Below are positions 1-8,069 of a stretch of 64,000 nucleotides of DNA, piece by piece. Every line of letters begins with the position of its first letter. Position 1 is the stretch's first letter. The DNA is from Elusimicrobia bacterium GWA2_56_46 (GTDB taxonomy: Bacteria; Elusimicrobiota; Elusimicrobia; Elusimicrobiales; UBA9959). The translations under genes and the position numbers were made by a program. The notes beneath the pieces are model-generated. The model had not been told where the DNA came from. It was given only the letters and a program-made list of their open reading frames with translations, and made no database searches. The stretch lies in NCBI GenBank assembly GCA_001799575.1, contig MGTT01000020.1:62001-126000 (forward strand), read 5' to 3'.

Positions 1-257
1 CAATTCTTATCCAGCGCCAGTTCTTTAAGCCATTTAAGTATGCGGACCTTCATCTCTTTGGCGGCGTTATTGGTGAAAGTGACGGCCAGGATGTTCTGGA
101 GGCTGTTGCCTGGGACTTTGTTGGACAGGAGGAACTGGACGTACCGCTGGGCCAGGGTATAGGTTTTGCCTGAGCCGGCGGAGGCGCTGATAAGGAGCGC
201 GTGCGGGAACTTAAGGTCCGTGTCCTTATCAAGAATGGGTTTATTACTTTCTGTCAT
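1..257 (-). CDS. UvrD/AddA-like DNA helicase, N-terminal 85 residues (cut by window edge)
   Basis: Reading the minus strand from the ATG at 257 gives 85 residues that run off the left edge. Residues 24-32 form a Walker A loop of the superfamily I type (SASAGSGKT), and about 40 residues later comes a motif Ia-like stretch (TFTNNAAKEM). Both are typical of UvrD/Rep and of AddA/RecB exonuclease subunits; the SASAGSGKTYTL form is common in AddA-like proteins, but the nuclease domain would lie outside the window. It follows rmuC on the same strand with a palindromic hairpin between them, so a DNA-repair operon is likely. The helicase class is secure; the subfamily is not. Confidence 0.8.
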   Translation of the reverse strand, partial: MTESNKPILDKDTDLKFPHALLISASAGSGKTYTLAQRYVQFLLSNKVPGNSLQNILAVTFTNNAAKEMKVRILKWLKELALDKN

Positions 258-260
258 ATA

Positions 261-281
261 AAAAGGAGCCAGGCTCCTTTT
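261..281. terminator. Perfect 10-bp-arm palindrome between rmuC and the helicase
   Basis: The arms AAAAGGAGCC and GGCTCCTTTT are separated by one base. On the minus strand the hairpin ends in a T-run, like a Rho-independent terminator after rmuC, yet the helicase ATG begins only three bases later. The GGAGCC/GGCTCC palindrome also resembles dispersed REP-type repeats. Confidence 0.6.
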
Positions 282-317
282 GACGCAAGCGCGGTCATCG
301 CAAAAATTGAAAAGCTT

Positions 318-1688
318 TTACTCAGGGCCGGTATTTTTTTCAGTCAGTTCGGCGGGGAGCGTTTTTTTGGTTTTTGCGCCCAGCTCCCTCAGATTCTCAA
401 AGCGCCTGACCAGGTTGCCGGCGCCGTCGGTCAGCTTGTTCATGGCGTCGTCGCACGACCTGTGGGCGCTCTCCACGCTCTTTGACACGCTCTTAAAGTC
501 TTCCACGAAACCGGCGAATTTATCGTAAAGCGCGCCGGCCTGCCGGGCTATCTCCATCGCATTATGGCTCTGCTTTTCCTGGTCCCAGATATGGGCGACC
601 GTCCGGAACACGGGCAGAATGGTGGACGGGGTCACGATCATGATCTTTTTCTCCAGCGCGAATTTTAAAAGATTCTTGCCGTCCTTCCTGGCTTCCTCCA
701 GCGCCAGCAGGTAAGCGGCTTCGAGCGGCATGAACATAAGCACGAAGTCCAGGCTGTTTATGCCGTGCAGGCTCTGGTAATCCTTGGAACTTAAGCCTTT
801 TATATGGTTCTCCACCGCCTCAAGATGCCGGGCGGCGGCCCCGGCCCTTGCCGCGTCGTCCGAAGTGTTGAAATATTCAGAATAAGCCGTCAGGTTGACC
901 TTGGAGTCCACGACCAGGTCTTTTTTGGAGGGCATCTTCACTATTATGTCGGGCTGCTTATCTTCTTTTTCCTCGCCCGCTTCCATAAATTTTTTCTGCA
1001 CCAGGAAATGTTCGCCCTGCTTCAGCCCCATCAGTTCCAGCGTTTCCTGCAGGACTACTTCGCCCCAGACGCCCTGAAATTTGGCTTTGCCCTTCAAAGC
1101 GTTGGTGAGGTTATTAGTGTCCTGCGTGACCTTATTATTGAGCTCGGTGAGGGTCTTTATCTGCTCCATCAGCGAAGCGGAGTGCCTGGAATCCTCGCTG
1201 TGGATCTGGTTTACGCGGGTCTCGAAAGCGATGAGTTTTTCCTTAAGCGGCGTCAGGACGGCCGCCATGCTCTCTCGACCCTGCTCAGAAAACTTTCTGG
1301 TCTTCTCTTCCAGGATCCTGTTGGCGAGGTTCTCAAAATCCGAGGACATTTTCTTCTGGAGAGACTCAAATTCCGTTTTTTCCTCAGCCCACCTTTTGGA
1401 AGCGGCGGACAGCTCAGCCTTCCTGGAGGCCAAATCCGAGTCCAGGCGCCTTACTTCCGCGCGCTCCGAAGCGAACTCTTTTTCTAATTTTTCAAGCGTC
1501 CCCTTGAGCATAGAGGCGGACTCCTGCGCTTTCGCTTTTTCTATAGCGAAACGGTCTTTTTCAGCCCTGAGCGCCTCCGCTTCCGCTGGGCCAAGCCCCG
1601 CCCCGCCGCTGATAAATTTATATTTCGCGTAGAACCAGACCGCCAGACCGCCCAGCAGCGCCCCCGCCAGAAATTTAAACACGTCCAT
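318..1688 (-). CDS. rmuC: RmuC family DNA recombination protein
   Basis: A 456-residue protein with one N-terminal membrane anchor (about residues 2-20), a charged coiled coil (about 35-150) and the RmuC nuclease-like domain, including the segments FQGVWGEVVLQETLEL and PDIIVKMPSKKDLVVDSKV. The family limits inversions and other rearrangements at repeats; the biochemical activity is inferred from a PD-(D/E)XK-like fold. I chose the ATG at 1688 because GGAGG lies four bases upstream; an in-frame ATG at 1703 would add five residues without a good ribosome site. It is followed on the same strand by an SF1 helicase, which fits a DNA-repair pairing. Confidence 0.93.
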   Translation of the reverse strand: MDVFKFLAGALLGGLAVWFYAKYKFISGGAGLGPAEAEALRAEKDRFAIEKAKAQESASMLKGTLEKLEKEFASERAEVRRLDSDLASRKAELSAASKRWAEEKTEFESLQKKMSSDFENLANRILEEKTRKFSEQGRESMAAVLTPLKEKLIAFETRVNQIHSEDSRHSASLMEQIKTLTELNNKVTQDTNNLTNALKGKAKFQGVWGEVVLQETLELMGLKQGEHFLVQKKFMEAGEEKEDKQPDIIVKMPSKKDLVVDSKVNLTAYSEYFNTSDDAARAGAAARHLEAVENHIKGLSSKDYQSLHGINSLDFVLMFMPLEAAYLLALEEARKDGKNLLKFALEKKIMIVTPSTILPVFRTVAHIWDQEKQSHNAMEIARQAGALYDKFAGFVEDFKSVSKSVESAHRSCDDAMNKLTDGAGNLVRRFENLRELGAKTKKTLPAELTEKNTGPE

Positions 1689-1704
1689 ATATCCTCCGAT
1701 CATC

Positions 1705-1830
1705 TCATCCCGTAGAGACCTTCACCGAAAAGTCTTCCATTTTACCGAAGGTGTAGCCCCCGACCCGAAGCGCCGGAACGGCCGCTAAATACTCCGCCAG
1801 GATAACGATTTTGACCGCCAAACCGGACAT
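1705..1830 (-). CDS. Possible 41-residue small protein or leader upstream of rmuC
   Basis: An ATG at 1830 opens a 41-codon frame ending in TGA at 1705-1707, just before the rmuC ribosome site. The peptide starts MSGLAVKIVILAEYLAAVPA and its first half is hydrophobic. There is no clear Shine-Dalgarno sequence and I recognise no homology. It could be chance; position and spacing are the only support. Confidence 0.22.
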   Translation of the reverse strand: MSGLAVKIVILAEYLAAVPALRVGGYTFGKMEDFSVKVSTG

Positions 1831-1919
1831 TCCCGAGGCTTGCGGCGTGTATCATGCCCCTATATTGTAGAAAATTAAGGACGGGACGCCCTTAGTTAAT
1901 TAGCCAAATTGTCCGGCCT

Positions 1920-2086
1920 AGGAGCCTGTCCGACATAAGGAATTTTGGCTGCAATTGCCGGTTTTTGCCTGCGCCTTTGCGCCGCTCAACTCACAGTCTC
2001 ATTGGAGAATGCTCGTTTCGCGTCGCTTCGGCTCGGCCTCAAAACCGACAATTTCGCCTTAAAAACCTTATGTCGGACAGGCTCCT
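1920..2086. repeat. MITE-like long inverted repeat (167 bp)
   Basis: The ends are perfect 21-bp inverted repeats: 1920-1940 (containing CCTGTCCGACATAAGG) and 2066-2086 (CCTTATGTCGGACAGG). Further inside, the arms still pair imperfectly for about 35 bp. No transposase frame fits between them and no clear target-site duplication is visible. This is the main content of the gap 1831-2229. Confidence 0.75.
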
Positions 2087-2136
2087 GGAACCCGACAGGA
2101 CGCTGTCGGGGTGACCATGTATACTATCAGTGAAAA

Positions 2137-2164
2137 TTCAAGATTTAAGATTGCGGATTAAAGA
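2137..2164. repeat. Degenerate heptad repeat (4 units)
   Basis: TTCAAGA, TTTAAGA, TTGCGGA and TTAAAGA follow one another with 7-bp spacing upstream of the 98-residue gene. It belongs to the degenerate 7-bp repeats found in many gaps of this window. Confidence 0.55.
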
Positions 2165-2229
2165 TTACTAAAATACCGCCTAATCTTGAATCCGGAATAT
2201 CGAATAGTTTGCGGACAGAAGGAGGAATT

Positions 2230-2526
2230 ATGAAATGGAACGTACAAGAATACAGGGACGGGTTCCGGGCCACGAAAACCAACGGACTGTCGGCCTACAT
2301 CAGGAGGATCTGCCTGTGGCCCGAGACTAAACCCTTACAGGGGCCGGGATACGACATCAGTTACAAGGGACTGGCCATAGCCAGGGTGTACTTTGAGAAC
2401 AAGGGCGCCACGGTCAAAGCGCTGGCGATGTCCGGGGCTTTCCCGGAGATCTCGGATCTGGATCTGGTGGAGATAGCCCTGCGGCTCAACAAGCTGAGGA
2501 GCGCCGCCGCGGCCGGACTCAACTGA
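2230..2526 (+). CDS. Hypothetical protein, 98 residues
   Basis: A soluble, mixed-charge protein starting MKWNVQEYRDGFRATKTNG and ending in an Ala-rich tail. A strong ribosome site (AAGGAGGA) five bases before the ATG at 2230 decides the start. No signal peptide, membrane segment or motif is recognised. Its last eight bases overlap the 3' end of the convergent SDR gene. It is an isolated plus-strand gene among minus-strand neighbours, so it should have its own promoter, but none is convincing. Confidence 0.7.
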   Translation: MKWNVQEYRDGFRATKTNGLSAYIRRICLWPETKPLQGPGYDISYKGLAIARVYFENKGATVKALAMSGAFPEISDLDLVEIALRLNKLRSAAAAGLN

Positions 2527-3964
2527 CCGATTCCGCGCGGTTCTTTATCGCGGCCGCAAGACCGGCGAAAATAAACTTATGCAGGGGGTACAGCGAATAC
2601 CAGTAGAGGTAGCCGAACAGGCCGCGCGGCTCGAAATAGGCGGTCTGGCGCAGAATGGAACGATCATTTCCCGCAGCGGGTCGCGTCTCGAACTGCAGCC
2701 AGCCCTTTCCGGGCAGCTTCATCTCGGCGCGCAGGAGGATCATGCGGTTTTCTATCACGCGTTCCACCCGCCAGAAATCCAGCGGCTCGCCCTGGTGAAT
2801 GACATCCGGATGGCGCCGGCCGCGACGCATACCCACGCCGCCCAGGATAAGATCCGCAAAAGCGCGCAAAGTCCAAAGCCAGTTTAAGAAAAACCAGCCC
2901 CGTTCCCCCCCGATTCCGGAAAACACTTTAAAGATTTTTTCGGGAGAAGCGGCGACCGTGATATGGCGATCTTCCAGGATAAGACCTTCCGTATCGATAA
3001 AGGAGCAGGGCCGGCTGTAATGCGGCACATAGGCCATGGTCCAGCTGGTCTCCACATTATGCTCGTTTATGCGCATCAGGGCGTATTGGACGGCGGTGCG
3101 GTAATCCAGCGGTTTTATCTCCGGGAACAGGCGGAGCGCTTCGCCGCTGGAACAGACCACGTCGTTGGAAAGACTTTCAAGAAGTGGTTTGGCAAATACC
3201 GCCGGCACCGGGGTGATGAGGCCCACGAATTTGGCGGACAATTCCGGCGACCAGACAAGGCAGTCGAAAAAACCGCGTTTCAGGCCGCGGCATTCAGCGT
3301 AGATAGAGAGGAGCTCCCTGTAAGTGTGACTGGTTGCGCCGCCTATCTCGACAACGCGGTTATCCGAGGCGCGGTTCTCCAGCGCGCCGGCCAGATAGCT
3401 CAGGACATCGCGGACGGCGATGGGCTGGCAGCGCGTGTCTTTGAGATACTTGAAGCAGGGAATGATCGGCAGACGCTCGGCCAGATAGCGCAGGATCTCG
3501 AACGACACGCTGCCCGACCCGACTATGATGGCGGCCCTGAATTCCGTGACATTTAAACCCGATGAGCGCAGGATCTCCCCGACGCGGTGGCGCGAGGACA
3601 GATGTTTGGACAGGCCGGCGGCGGCCCCCAGGCCGCCCAGATAAATGATTTTTTTTACTCCCGCTTCCGCGGCGGCCCTGGCGAAATTCCGGGCCGCGGC
3701 CGCCTCGAAAGCCTCGAACTCGGGCGCATCGGCCATGGAATGTATCAGGTAGTAGGCGGCGTCCGCTCCCCGGAGGGCTTCTTCAAGCCCGCTCCCGCGG
3801 CAGACATCGCCCTTTATCACGGTTACGCCGCCGGACCAGGGCCGTCCCTGGAGATTGCCGGGTGTGCGGACAAGGCAGCGCACCTTGTAACCGCTTTCCA
3901 GCAGGCGCGGCACAAGGCGCCCGCCGATATACCCGGTAGCGCCGGTGACTAGAATAGTTTTCAT
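2519..3964 (-). CDS. SDR/NmrA-like NAD(P)-binding protein with C-terminal DUF2867
   Basis: A 481-residue protein. Residues 8-15 (GATGYIGG) are the nucleotide-binding loop of an extended or atypical short-chain dehydrogenase; the first 290 or so residues form the Rossmann part. The C-terminal third, from about residue 330 (ITVAASPEKIFKVFSGIGG onward), matches the DUF2867 type, a START-like or cyclase-like fold, and ends with an aromatic stretch (GLFGYLYWYSLYPLHKF) that may touch the membrane. The same two-part layout is widespread in bacteria, but the substrate is unknown; NmrA-like regulators and complex I assembly factors are alternatives for the Rossmann half. It converges on the 98-residue gene with an 8-bp overlap. 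Confidence 0.85.
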   Translation of the reverse strand: MKTILVTGATGYIGGRLVPRLLESGYKVRCLVRTPGNLQGRPWSGGVTVIKGDVCRGSGLEEALRGADAAYYLIHSMADAPEFEAFEAAAARNFARAAAEAGVKKIIYLGGLGAAAGLSKHLSSRHRVGEILRSSGLNVTEFRAAIIVGSGSVSFEILRYLAERLPIIPCFKYLKDTRCQPIAVRDVLSYLAGALENRASDNRVVEIGGATSHTYRELLSIYAECRGLKRGFFDCLVWSPELSAKFVGLITPVPAVFAKPLLESLSNDVVCSSGEALRLFPEIKPLDYRTAVQYALMRINEHNVETSWTMAYVPHYSRPCSFIDTEGLILEDRHITVAASPEKIFKVFSGIGGERGWFFLNWLWTLRAFADLILGGVGMRRGRRHPDVIHQGEPLDFWRVERVIENRMILLRAEMKLPGKGWLQFETRPAAGNDRSILRQTAYFEPRGLFGYLYWYSLYPLHKFIFAGLAAAIKNRAESVS

Positions 3965-3980
3965 GGAAACAACGAAATTT

Positions 3981-4055
3981 TGGTGCGCCCGGCAGGAATC
4001 GAACCTGCACTAGAAGCTTCGGAGGCTCCTGTGATATCCATTTCACCACGGGCGC
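3981..4055 (-). tRNA. tRNA-Arg (anticodon CCG), CCA encoded
   Basis: The minus strand folds as a full cloverleaf: acceptor GCGCCCG with CGGGCGC, D stem GTGA/TCAC, anticodon stem GGAGC/GCTTC (one G-U), loop CTCCGAA with anticodon CCG, and T arm GCAGG/CCTGC with loop TTCGATT. The 3' CCA is encoded. It reads the CGG arginine codon. The 5' end is at 4055. Confidence 0.95.
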
Positions 4056-4169
4056 GTATTATTACCGACGAGAAAACATCTAATTTGACACTCTAATATT
4101 AACCCTAAATCAGGCACTAGTATTCTAGTGTTGTAAAAACAGCGTTAGCGTTTCCCGTTTCAAATAACT

Positions 4170-4218
4170 AGGGGCCTTGTGGCGCTCAGTTACCCGAAGG
4201 TTTCTGCACAAGACCCCT
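4170..4218. other. Inverted repeat in the 4056-4306 gap
   Basis: The arms AGGGGCCTTGTG (4170-4181) and CACAAGACCCCT (4207-4218) pair with one mismatch around a 25-base loop. There is no T-run on either strand, so a classic terminator is unlikely. It sits about 90 bases beyond the NYN gene stop. Nothing else is evident in this gap. Confidence 0.45.
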
Positions 4219-4306
4219 AAAAGAGAAAATTCTTCGGGAAAGCAACTGAACGCACATCTATTCTATCAAGACAGACGGGCCGACGCAAGATACTAATTAA
4301 TACTAA

Positions 4307-4945
4307 TTAATGAGATCTGTGATCCCTGTAATCGCGGGAATCTAGACAGTCGTCATAGAAAGTTTTATTGAAAGGTATCCAAGAAGTGTTATTTATGCCA
4401 CGAAGATTATTATAAACAGGACTTTCTGGATAGGCCGAAGCTATAAATATATACCGATCTTGTTCATCAGATATACACCGAATTTCATCGGCAGCTTCAG
4501 ATAAATCCTGATCTTGGCTTAAAACCAGTGCCACATCAAAATCTTTTTTGTGGGCTAGTCGTATTATGTCTAAAGCAATTCTTACATCAATTCCCTTTTC
4601 AACCGCGCCGAAACCGGTATGTTCAACACCATTGGAGTCTTTTAACTTAAGGATTCTGTATTTCAGTTCTCGGGTAAAAATAAAGGTTCCCTGGACTTTT
4701 CCCATGGCGCTCAACTTTTTAGCCCAAAAGCTATGCCACATAGGATCCTGCTTCTTTTCTGGGATACCGGTATAAAACCTGATTTGCTTCAGCTGCCATC
4801 CAGGCCGTAAGGAAATCAATTTTGAACTGAGCTTATGCAGGTTATAGTTGGGATAAGAATAACCAAACGCAGTTTTAACGGTTCGGTACAAATTCTGACC
4901 ATCTACGAAAACCACCACTTGTTTAACTGCCGGTTCTGTTTTCAT
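4307..4945 (-). CDS. NYN-domain (LabA/DUF88-type) putative ribonuclease
   Basis: From the ATG at 4945 the protein has 212 residues. VVVFVDGQN (residues 10-18) is the first acidic motif of the NYN/PIN-like fold; a second group (VEKGIDVRIALDII) and a third (VLSQDQDLSEA) supply the other conserved acids. These residues normally bind metal for RNA cleavage. An in-frame ATG at 4978 is possible, but it lies in the loop of a terminator hairpin, so I prefer 4945. No clear ribosome site is present because the U-tract of that hairpin touches the ATG. Substrate and role are unknown; the family includes LabA-like, mostly uncharacterised proteins. Confidence 0.85.
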   Translation of the reverse strand: MKTEPAVKQVVVFVDGQNLYRTVKTAFGYSYPNYNLHKLSSKLISLRPGWQLKQIRFYTGIPEKKQDPMWHSFWAKKLSAMGKVQGTFIFTRELKYRILKLKDSNGVEHTGFGAVEKGIDVRIALDIIRLAHKKDFDVALVLSQDQDLSEAADEIRCISDEQDRYIFIASAYPESPVYNNLRGINNTSWIPFNKTFYDDCLDSRDYRDHRSH

Positions 4946-4990
4946 AAAAAAACGACCCGAGCTAAGGCCTTGCGGCATGTTAGCTCGGGT
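4946..4990 (-). terminator. Rho-independent terminator touching the NYN start codon
   Basis: On the minus strand an 11-bp perfect stem (ACCCGAGCTAA / TTAGCTCGGGT) is followed by CG and seven T residues, and the next three bases are the ATG of the NYN gene. It could end readthrough from mnmA or act as an attenuator for the NYN gene. Confidence 0.75.
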
Positions 4991-5159
4991 TTAAGTTCTA
5001 TTATATTTTCGCACATAAGAACAGCCCCGTCAAGGGCCTTTTGGTCCCTCCAGCAACCAGAGGGAGACCGAACTGCTCCTGTCGAAACTACACGGCAAGG
5101 ATTATAATAGCAAAAACACACCTTAAATTTTTACTTGCTGCGCCCGGTTTATTCCGGGC

Positions 5160-5181
5160 AAAAAGGCAGCGCCTGCTTTTT
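5160..5181. terminator. Bidirectional-type terminator after mnmA
   Basis: AAAAAGGCAG and CTGCTTTTT arms surround CGCC, directly after the mnmA stop codon (5182-5184). The U-tract is present on both strands. Confidence 0.65.
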
Positions 5182-6285
5182 CTATTGCTGACTTTTACTC
5201 ACCGCGCTTATCGTTCCGCCGCCCAGGACTCTGTCCCCTTCGTAAAACACCACGGACTGTCCCTTTGCCGGGGCGAACTGCGGTTCGTCAAAAATCCCGG
5301 AAAAGCCCGTCCCGTCGGAGGAAACAACCAGGCAGGAGGCCGGTTTGTGGCGGTAGCGTATCTGCGCCTCCACGCGTTCTCCGGGAACCGGCTTCTTCGC
5401 CAGCCAGTTCATGCCGGAGACTTCTAACTTGCTAAAACGGGCGTCGGAAAGGCTACCCAGCACCACCTCATTGGCTTCAGGCCTCAGAGCCGTCACGTAA
5501 AGACGTTCTCCGCCGTAAACGCCCAGGCCGCGGCGCTGGCCTATCGTGTAATTGAAAAATCCCTCATGGCGGCCCAATTTTGCGCCAGCGGCGTCCACGA
5601 TCCAGCCCGGCCGCGGCTTAACGCCGCTGCGCTTGAGATATCCGTCGTAACTGCCCTTGCCCACGAAACAGATATCGTGGCTTTCTTTTTCTTCGGCGGC
5701 CGGCAGACCTAATTCCCGCGCGATGCGCCTGACCTCCTTTTTGGCCAGTCCCCCCAGCGGAAAAAGGATGCGGGGTAATTGTTCTTTTTTAAGGCAATAA
5801 AGAAAATAGCTCTGGTCTTTCAGCGGATCCGAAGCTCTCAGAAGCCGGAAACCCGATCCCGCGAAGCCCTCCCCGGGCGAAGCAGAACCGTCCGGATCTT
5901 TTTCTATCCGCGCATAATGGCCCGTGGCCAGGCACCCGGCGCCGAAAACCTTTGCCAGGTCGAAAAGATAGGAGAACTTTACGGAGCGGTTGCAGTCCAC
6001 GCAGGGATTGGGTGTGGCGCCTGCCAGATAACTTTTGACGAACACGTCTATGACGTTCTTCCTGAAAATATCGGCTGCGTTCTTAAGGTAATGCCTGACG
6101 CCGAGGGCGTCGCAGACCGCCCGGGCCTTTGCCCCCGCTTCGGCGGCCCCGCAACATGCAATCCCTCCCTTTTCCGGGGCGAAGAGGGTCAGCGTAACGC
6201 CGATCACCTCAAAGCCTTCTTTTTTCAAAAGCGCGGCCGCGACGGAAGAATCCACCCCCCCCGACATGGCTACAACAACTTTCAT
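5182..6285 (-). CDS. mnmA: tRNA-specific 2-thiouridylase MnmA
   Basis: A 367-residue protein that adds sulfur to U34 of Lys, Glu and Gln tRNAs. Residues 8-14 (SGGVDSS) are the ATP-pyrophosphatase PP-loop. TPNPCVDCNRSVKF holds the first catalytic cysteine region and ESHDICFVG the second; HEGFFNYTIGQRRGLG is the tRNA-binding segment. Length and motif order are normal for the family. The ATG at 6285 matches the family N-terminus; a longer frame to 6333 would add 16 residues unlike any MnmA. No strong ribosome site is visible. A short terminator follows directly. Confidence 0.95.
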   Translation of the reverse strand: MKVVVAMSGGVDSSVAAALLKKEGFEVIGVTLTLFAPEKGGIACCGAAEAGAKARAVCDALGVRHYLKNAADIFRKNVIDVFVKSYLAGATPNPCVDCNRSVKFSYLFDLAKVFGAGCLATGHYARIEKDPDGSASPGEGFAGSGFRLLRASDPLKDQSYFLYCLKKEQLPRILFPLGGLAKKEVRRIARELGLPAAEEKESHDICFVGKGSYDGYLKRSGVKPRPGWIVDAAGAKLGRHEGFFNYTIGQRRGLGVYGGERLYVTALRPEANEVVLGSLSDARFSKLEVSGMNWLAKKPVPGERVEAQIRYRHKPASCLVVSSDGTGFSGIFDEPQFAPAKGQSVVFYEGDRVLGGGTISAVSKSQQ

Positions 6286-6363
6286 AACTGTGATGCCATA
6301 AATATAAAGATTGCTACAGGCCATAAGCCGCACGCCATACGCTCTAAAGGAACTTCCCTAAAA

Positions 6364-6391
6364 GCCTATGGCCTATAGCTTAAAGCTTATG
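6364..6391. repeat. Degenerate heptad repeat (4 units)
   Basis: GCCTATG, GCCTATA, GCTTAAA and GCTTATG lie in register in the gap between the lipoprotein stop and mnmA. Confidence 0.5.
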
Positions 6392-6396
6392 GCATT

Positions 6397-7158
6397 TTAC
6401 TGGCCGAAGTCGAAGCCTTTAAAGAGGTCTTCTTCGGTTTTGTCGGCGCCGGCCGGCTGCTGAGCCGAAGCCGGCTCCGAGGGTTTGATGGTGGCGGGGG
6501 CTTTGACGCCGGGCAGCGCCTGGAGGTGCCCCTGTCCTTCGCCCACCGGCTGAACGATTGTTTTCCGCACTCCCTCAGCGAAAGCGAGAAAACCGTTGCT
6601 GAAATTATAATAAAGCCTGAAAGGGGACTCCTTCATCTGCGGCTCATAAGCCTTGCCCAGATTTATCTTCTGCTGGTCCCAGCCCGGATTGTATACAAGC
6701 TTGCCGCGCACATCCACTGTGTCGCCGTTGACCGGCAGCGAGAAGCGTATCTTATAAAGGCCCATGGTGTCGCTCATGCCGGGCGCGAACGAGAGATTGA
6801 CGGAAGCCCCCGAGTTTTCGGCCACGACGTCAACCGAACCCAGGGCCCCCCCGGCGTCTTCCATGTTCTTCGAAGGCCCCGTATCCGGCAGAACCTTGAC
6901 AGTAACGCCTTCTATCGGGTTCCCGGAGTAATCCGTGATCAGGCCCTGAATGCTTCCTTCAAGAAATGTGCCGGTTCTGACGGTGGAAAAGAACAGGAAT
7001 TCGCGCTTTCCGATCACTTTTTTTGTCATGGTCAGATCGCCCACGCGCTGATCGGTAAAATCCGTCACTTTTATCTTTCTGAACCCGCCTAAACACCCGG
7101 CGAGGAAGAGGAAAGAAAAGAACGCCGCTAAAGTTTTTACCGGAATATTTTTGGTCAT
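6397..7158 (-). CDS. Lipoprotein with carboxypeptidase-regulatory-like (beta-sandwich) domain
   Basis: A 253-residue protein with a type II signal peptide; the lipobox is LAGC with the lipidated cysteine at residue 22. The middle (GSIQGLITDYSGNPIEGVTV, then GLYKIRFSLP) looks like a CarboxypepD_reg or transthyretin-like beta-sandwich often seen in envelope proteins; the C-terminus is Pro/Ala-rich. It is the last gene of the che-mot operon, two bases after the motB stop, so it is probably co-expressed with the stator and could link it to the envelope. A TTG overlapping the motB stop is an alternative start. Function is inferred only from location. Confidence 0.7.
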   Translation of the reverse strand: MTKNIPVKTLAAFFSFLFLAGCLGGFRKIKVTDFTDQRVGDLTMTKKVIGKREFLFFSTVRTGTFLEGSIQGLITDYSGNPIEGVTVKVLPDTGPSKNMEDAGGALGSVDVVAENSGASVNLSFAPGMSDTMGLYKIRFSLPVNGDTVDVRGKLVYNPGWDQQKINLGKAYEPQMKESPFRLYYNFSNGFLAFAEGVRKTIVQPVGEGQGHLQALPGVKAPATIKPSEPASAQQPAGADKTEEDLFKGFDFGQ

Positions 7159-7160
7159 AC

Positions 7161-7952
7161 TCAATTACCCTCTCCCTCTTCCTGCGCGGGCGGCGCGGCG
7201 GGCGGGGCCTGGGAATCCGCGGTCTCCGCCGCCGGAACCAGCCCGTCAGACGCCGGTTCCGAAGCAGCCGGGGCTGCGCCTTCGGATACCGTTATTTTTT
7301 GACTGCCGCCGGTTCCAGCCCCCGGTTTGGCTTCCGGATAGGGCGTATTTTTGATAAAAAACACGACCCGACGGTTCTTCTTCCTGTTGATCTCGCTGTC
7401 GTTGGGAACCACCGGATGATATTCCCCGTAGCCTACCGCCGCCATCCGCTTCGGCGGAAAATTTTTTTCAAGGAGATACATCACCACATTGGTGGCCCTG
7501 CCGGTGGACAACTCCCAATTGGAAGCGAACTGCCTGGTGAAGATCGGGACATTGTCGGTATGGCCTTCCACCACGATATCGTGCTTTTCGGAAAGTTTCA
7601 GAAGCACCCCGGAAAGCTTGTCCATCTGACCTTTCATCTGGTCGGTCAGCTCGGCCCTGCCGCTTTCAAAAAAGGCCACCTGGCTCTGCTCTTCAAGGGT
7701 GATGCGCATACCCTCTTTATCCATGAGAACCTGGCCCTGCATCTGGCCGTCCTTGATCATCTCCTGGACGTCCTGCTGGGCCTTCTGCATATCCTTGTTG
7801 AGGGCCGCGGAGAGGGCGTAGAGAATGACGAAAAAACAAACCAGTTCCGTCATCAGATCCGCGTAATTGACCAGCCATGGAGGGGCGGGGTGCCCGATCT
7901 GGGACACCCTGGGGTCGTCTTCCGCGATCATCCCCCTGACTTTTAGAGCCAT
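7161..7952 (-). CDS. motB: MotB stator protein
   Basis: A 263-residue protein with one membrane helix (about residues 25-48) and a periplasmic OmpA-like peptidoglycan-binding domain (about 85-205; motifs EGHTDN and NRKKNRRV). Asp32 in NYADLMT is at the place of the proton-binding Asp of flagellar MotB, so the stator should be ion-conducting. The C-terminus has an extra 55-residue Ala/Pro/Glu tail. It pairs with motA upstream and is followed by a lipoprotein. MotB, rather than ExbD, TolR or AglQ/S types, is supported by the OmpA domain and the plug-like region after the helix. Confidence 0.95.
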   Translation of the reverse strand: MALKVRGMIAEDDPRVSQIGHPAPPWLVNYADLMTELVCFFVILYALSAALNKDMQKAQQDVQEMIKDGQMQGQVLMDKEGMRITLEEQSQVAFFESGRAELTDQMKGQMDKLSGVLLKLSEKHDIVVEGHTDNVPIFTRQFASNWELSTGRATNVVMYLLEKNFPPKRMAAVGYGEYHPVVPNDSEINRKKNRRVVFFIKNTPYPEAKPGAGTGGSQKITVSEGAAPAASEPASDGLVPAAETADSQAPPAAPPAQEEGEGN

Positions 7953-7968
7953 AAATACTCAGATTTAA

Positions 7969-8068
7969 GGATCAAGGCTGAAGGATAAAGGCTAAAGGCG
8001 GGGAAAATATTTTTATTTCTCTGCGTCTTTTCCCTCATCCTTCATCCCTTAGCCTTTATCCCTACCCC
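7969..8068. repeat. Heptad repeats forming an inverted repeat between motA and motB
   Basis: GGATCAA, GGCTGAA, GGATAAA, GGCTAAA (7969-7996) face CTCATCC, TTCATCC, CTTAGCC, TTTATCC, CTACCCC (8034-8068). The inner parts are a perfect 13-bp inverted repeat (7983-7995 with 8049-8061), giving a stem in the motA-motB transcript. Confidence 0.65.
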
Positions 8069-8069
8069 C

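Noticed and set aside
4170-4218. Rho-independent terminator for the NYN gene
   Set aside because: The stem lacks a U-tract on either strand and the loop is 25 bases; kept only as an inverted repeat.
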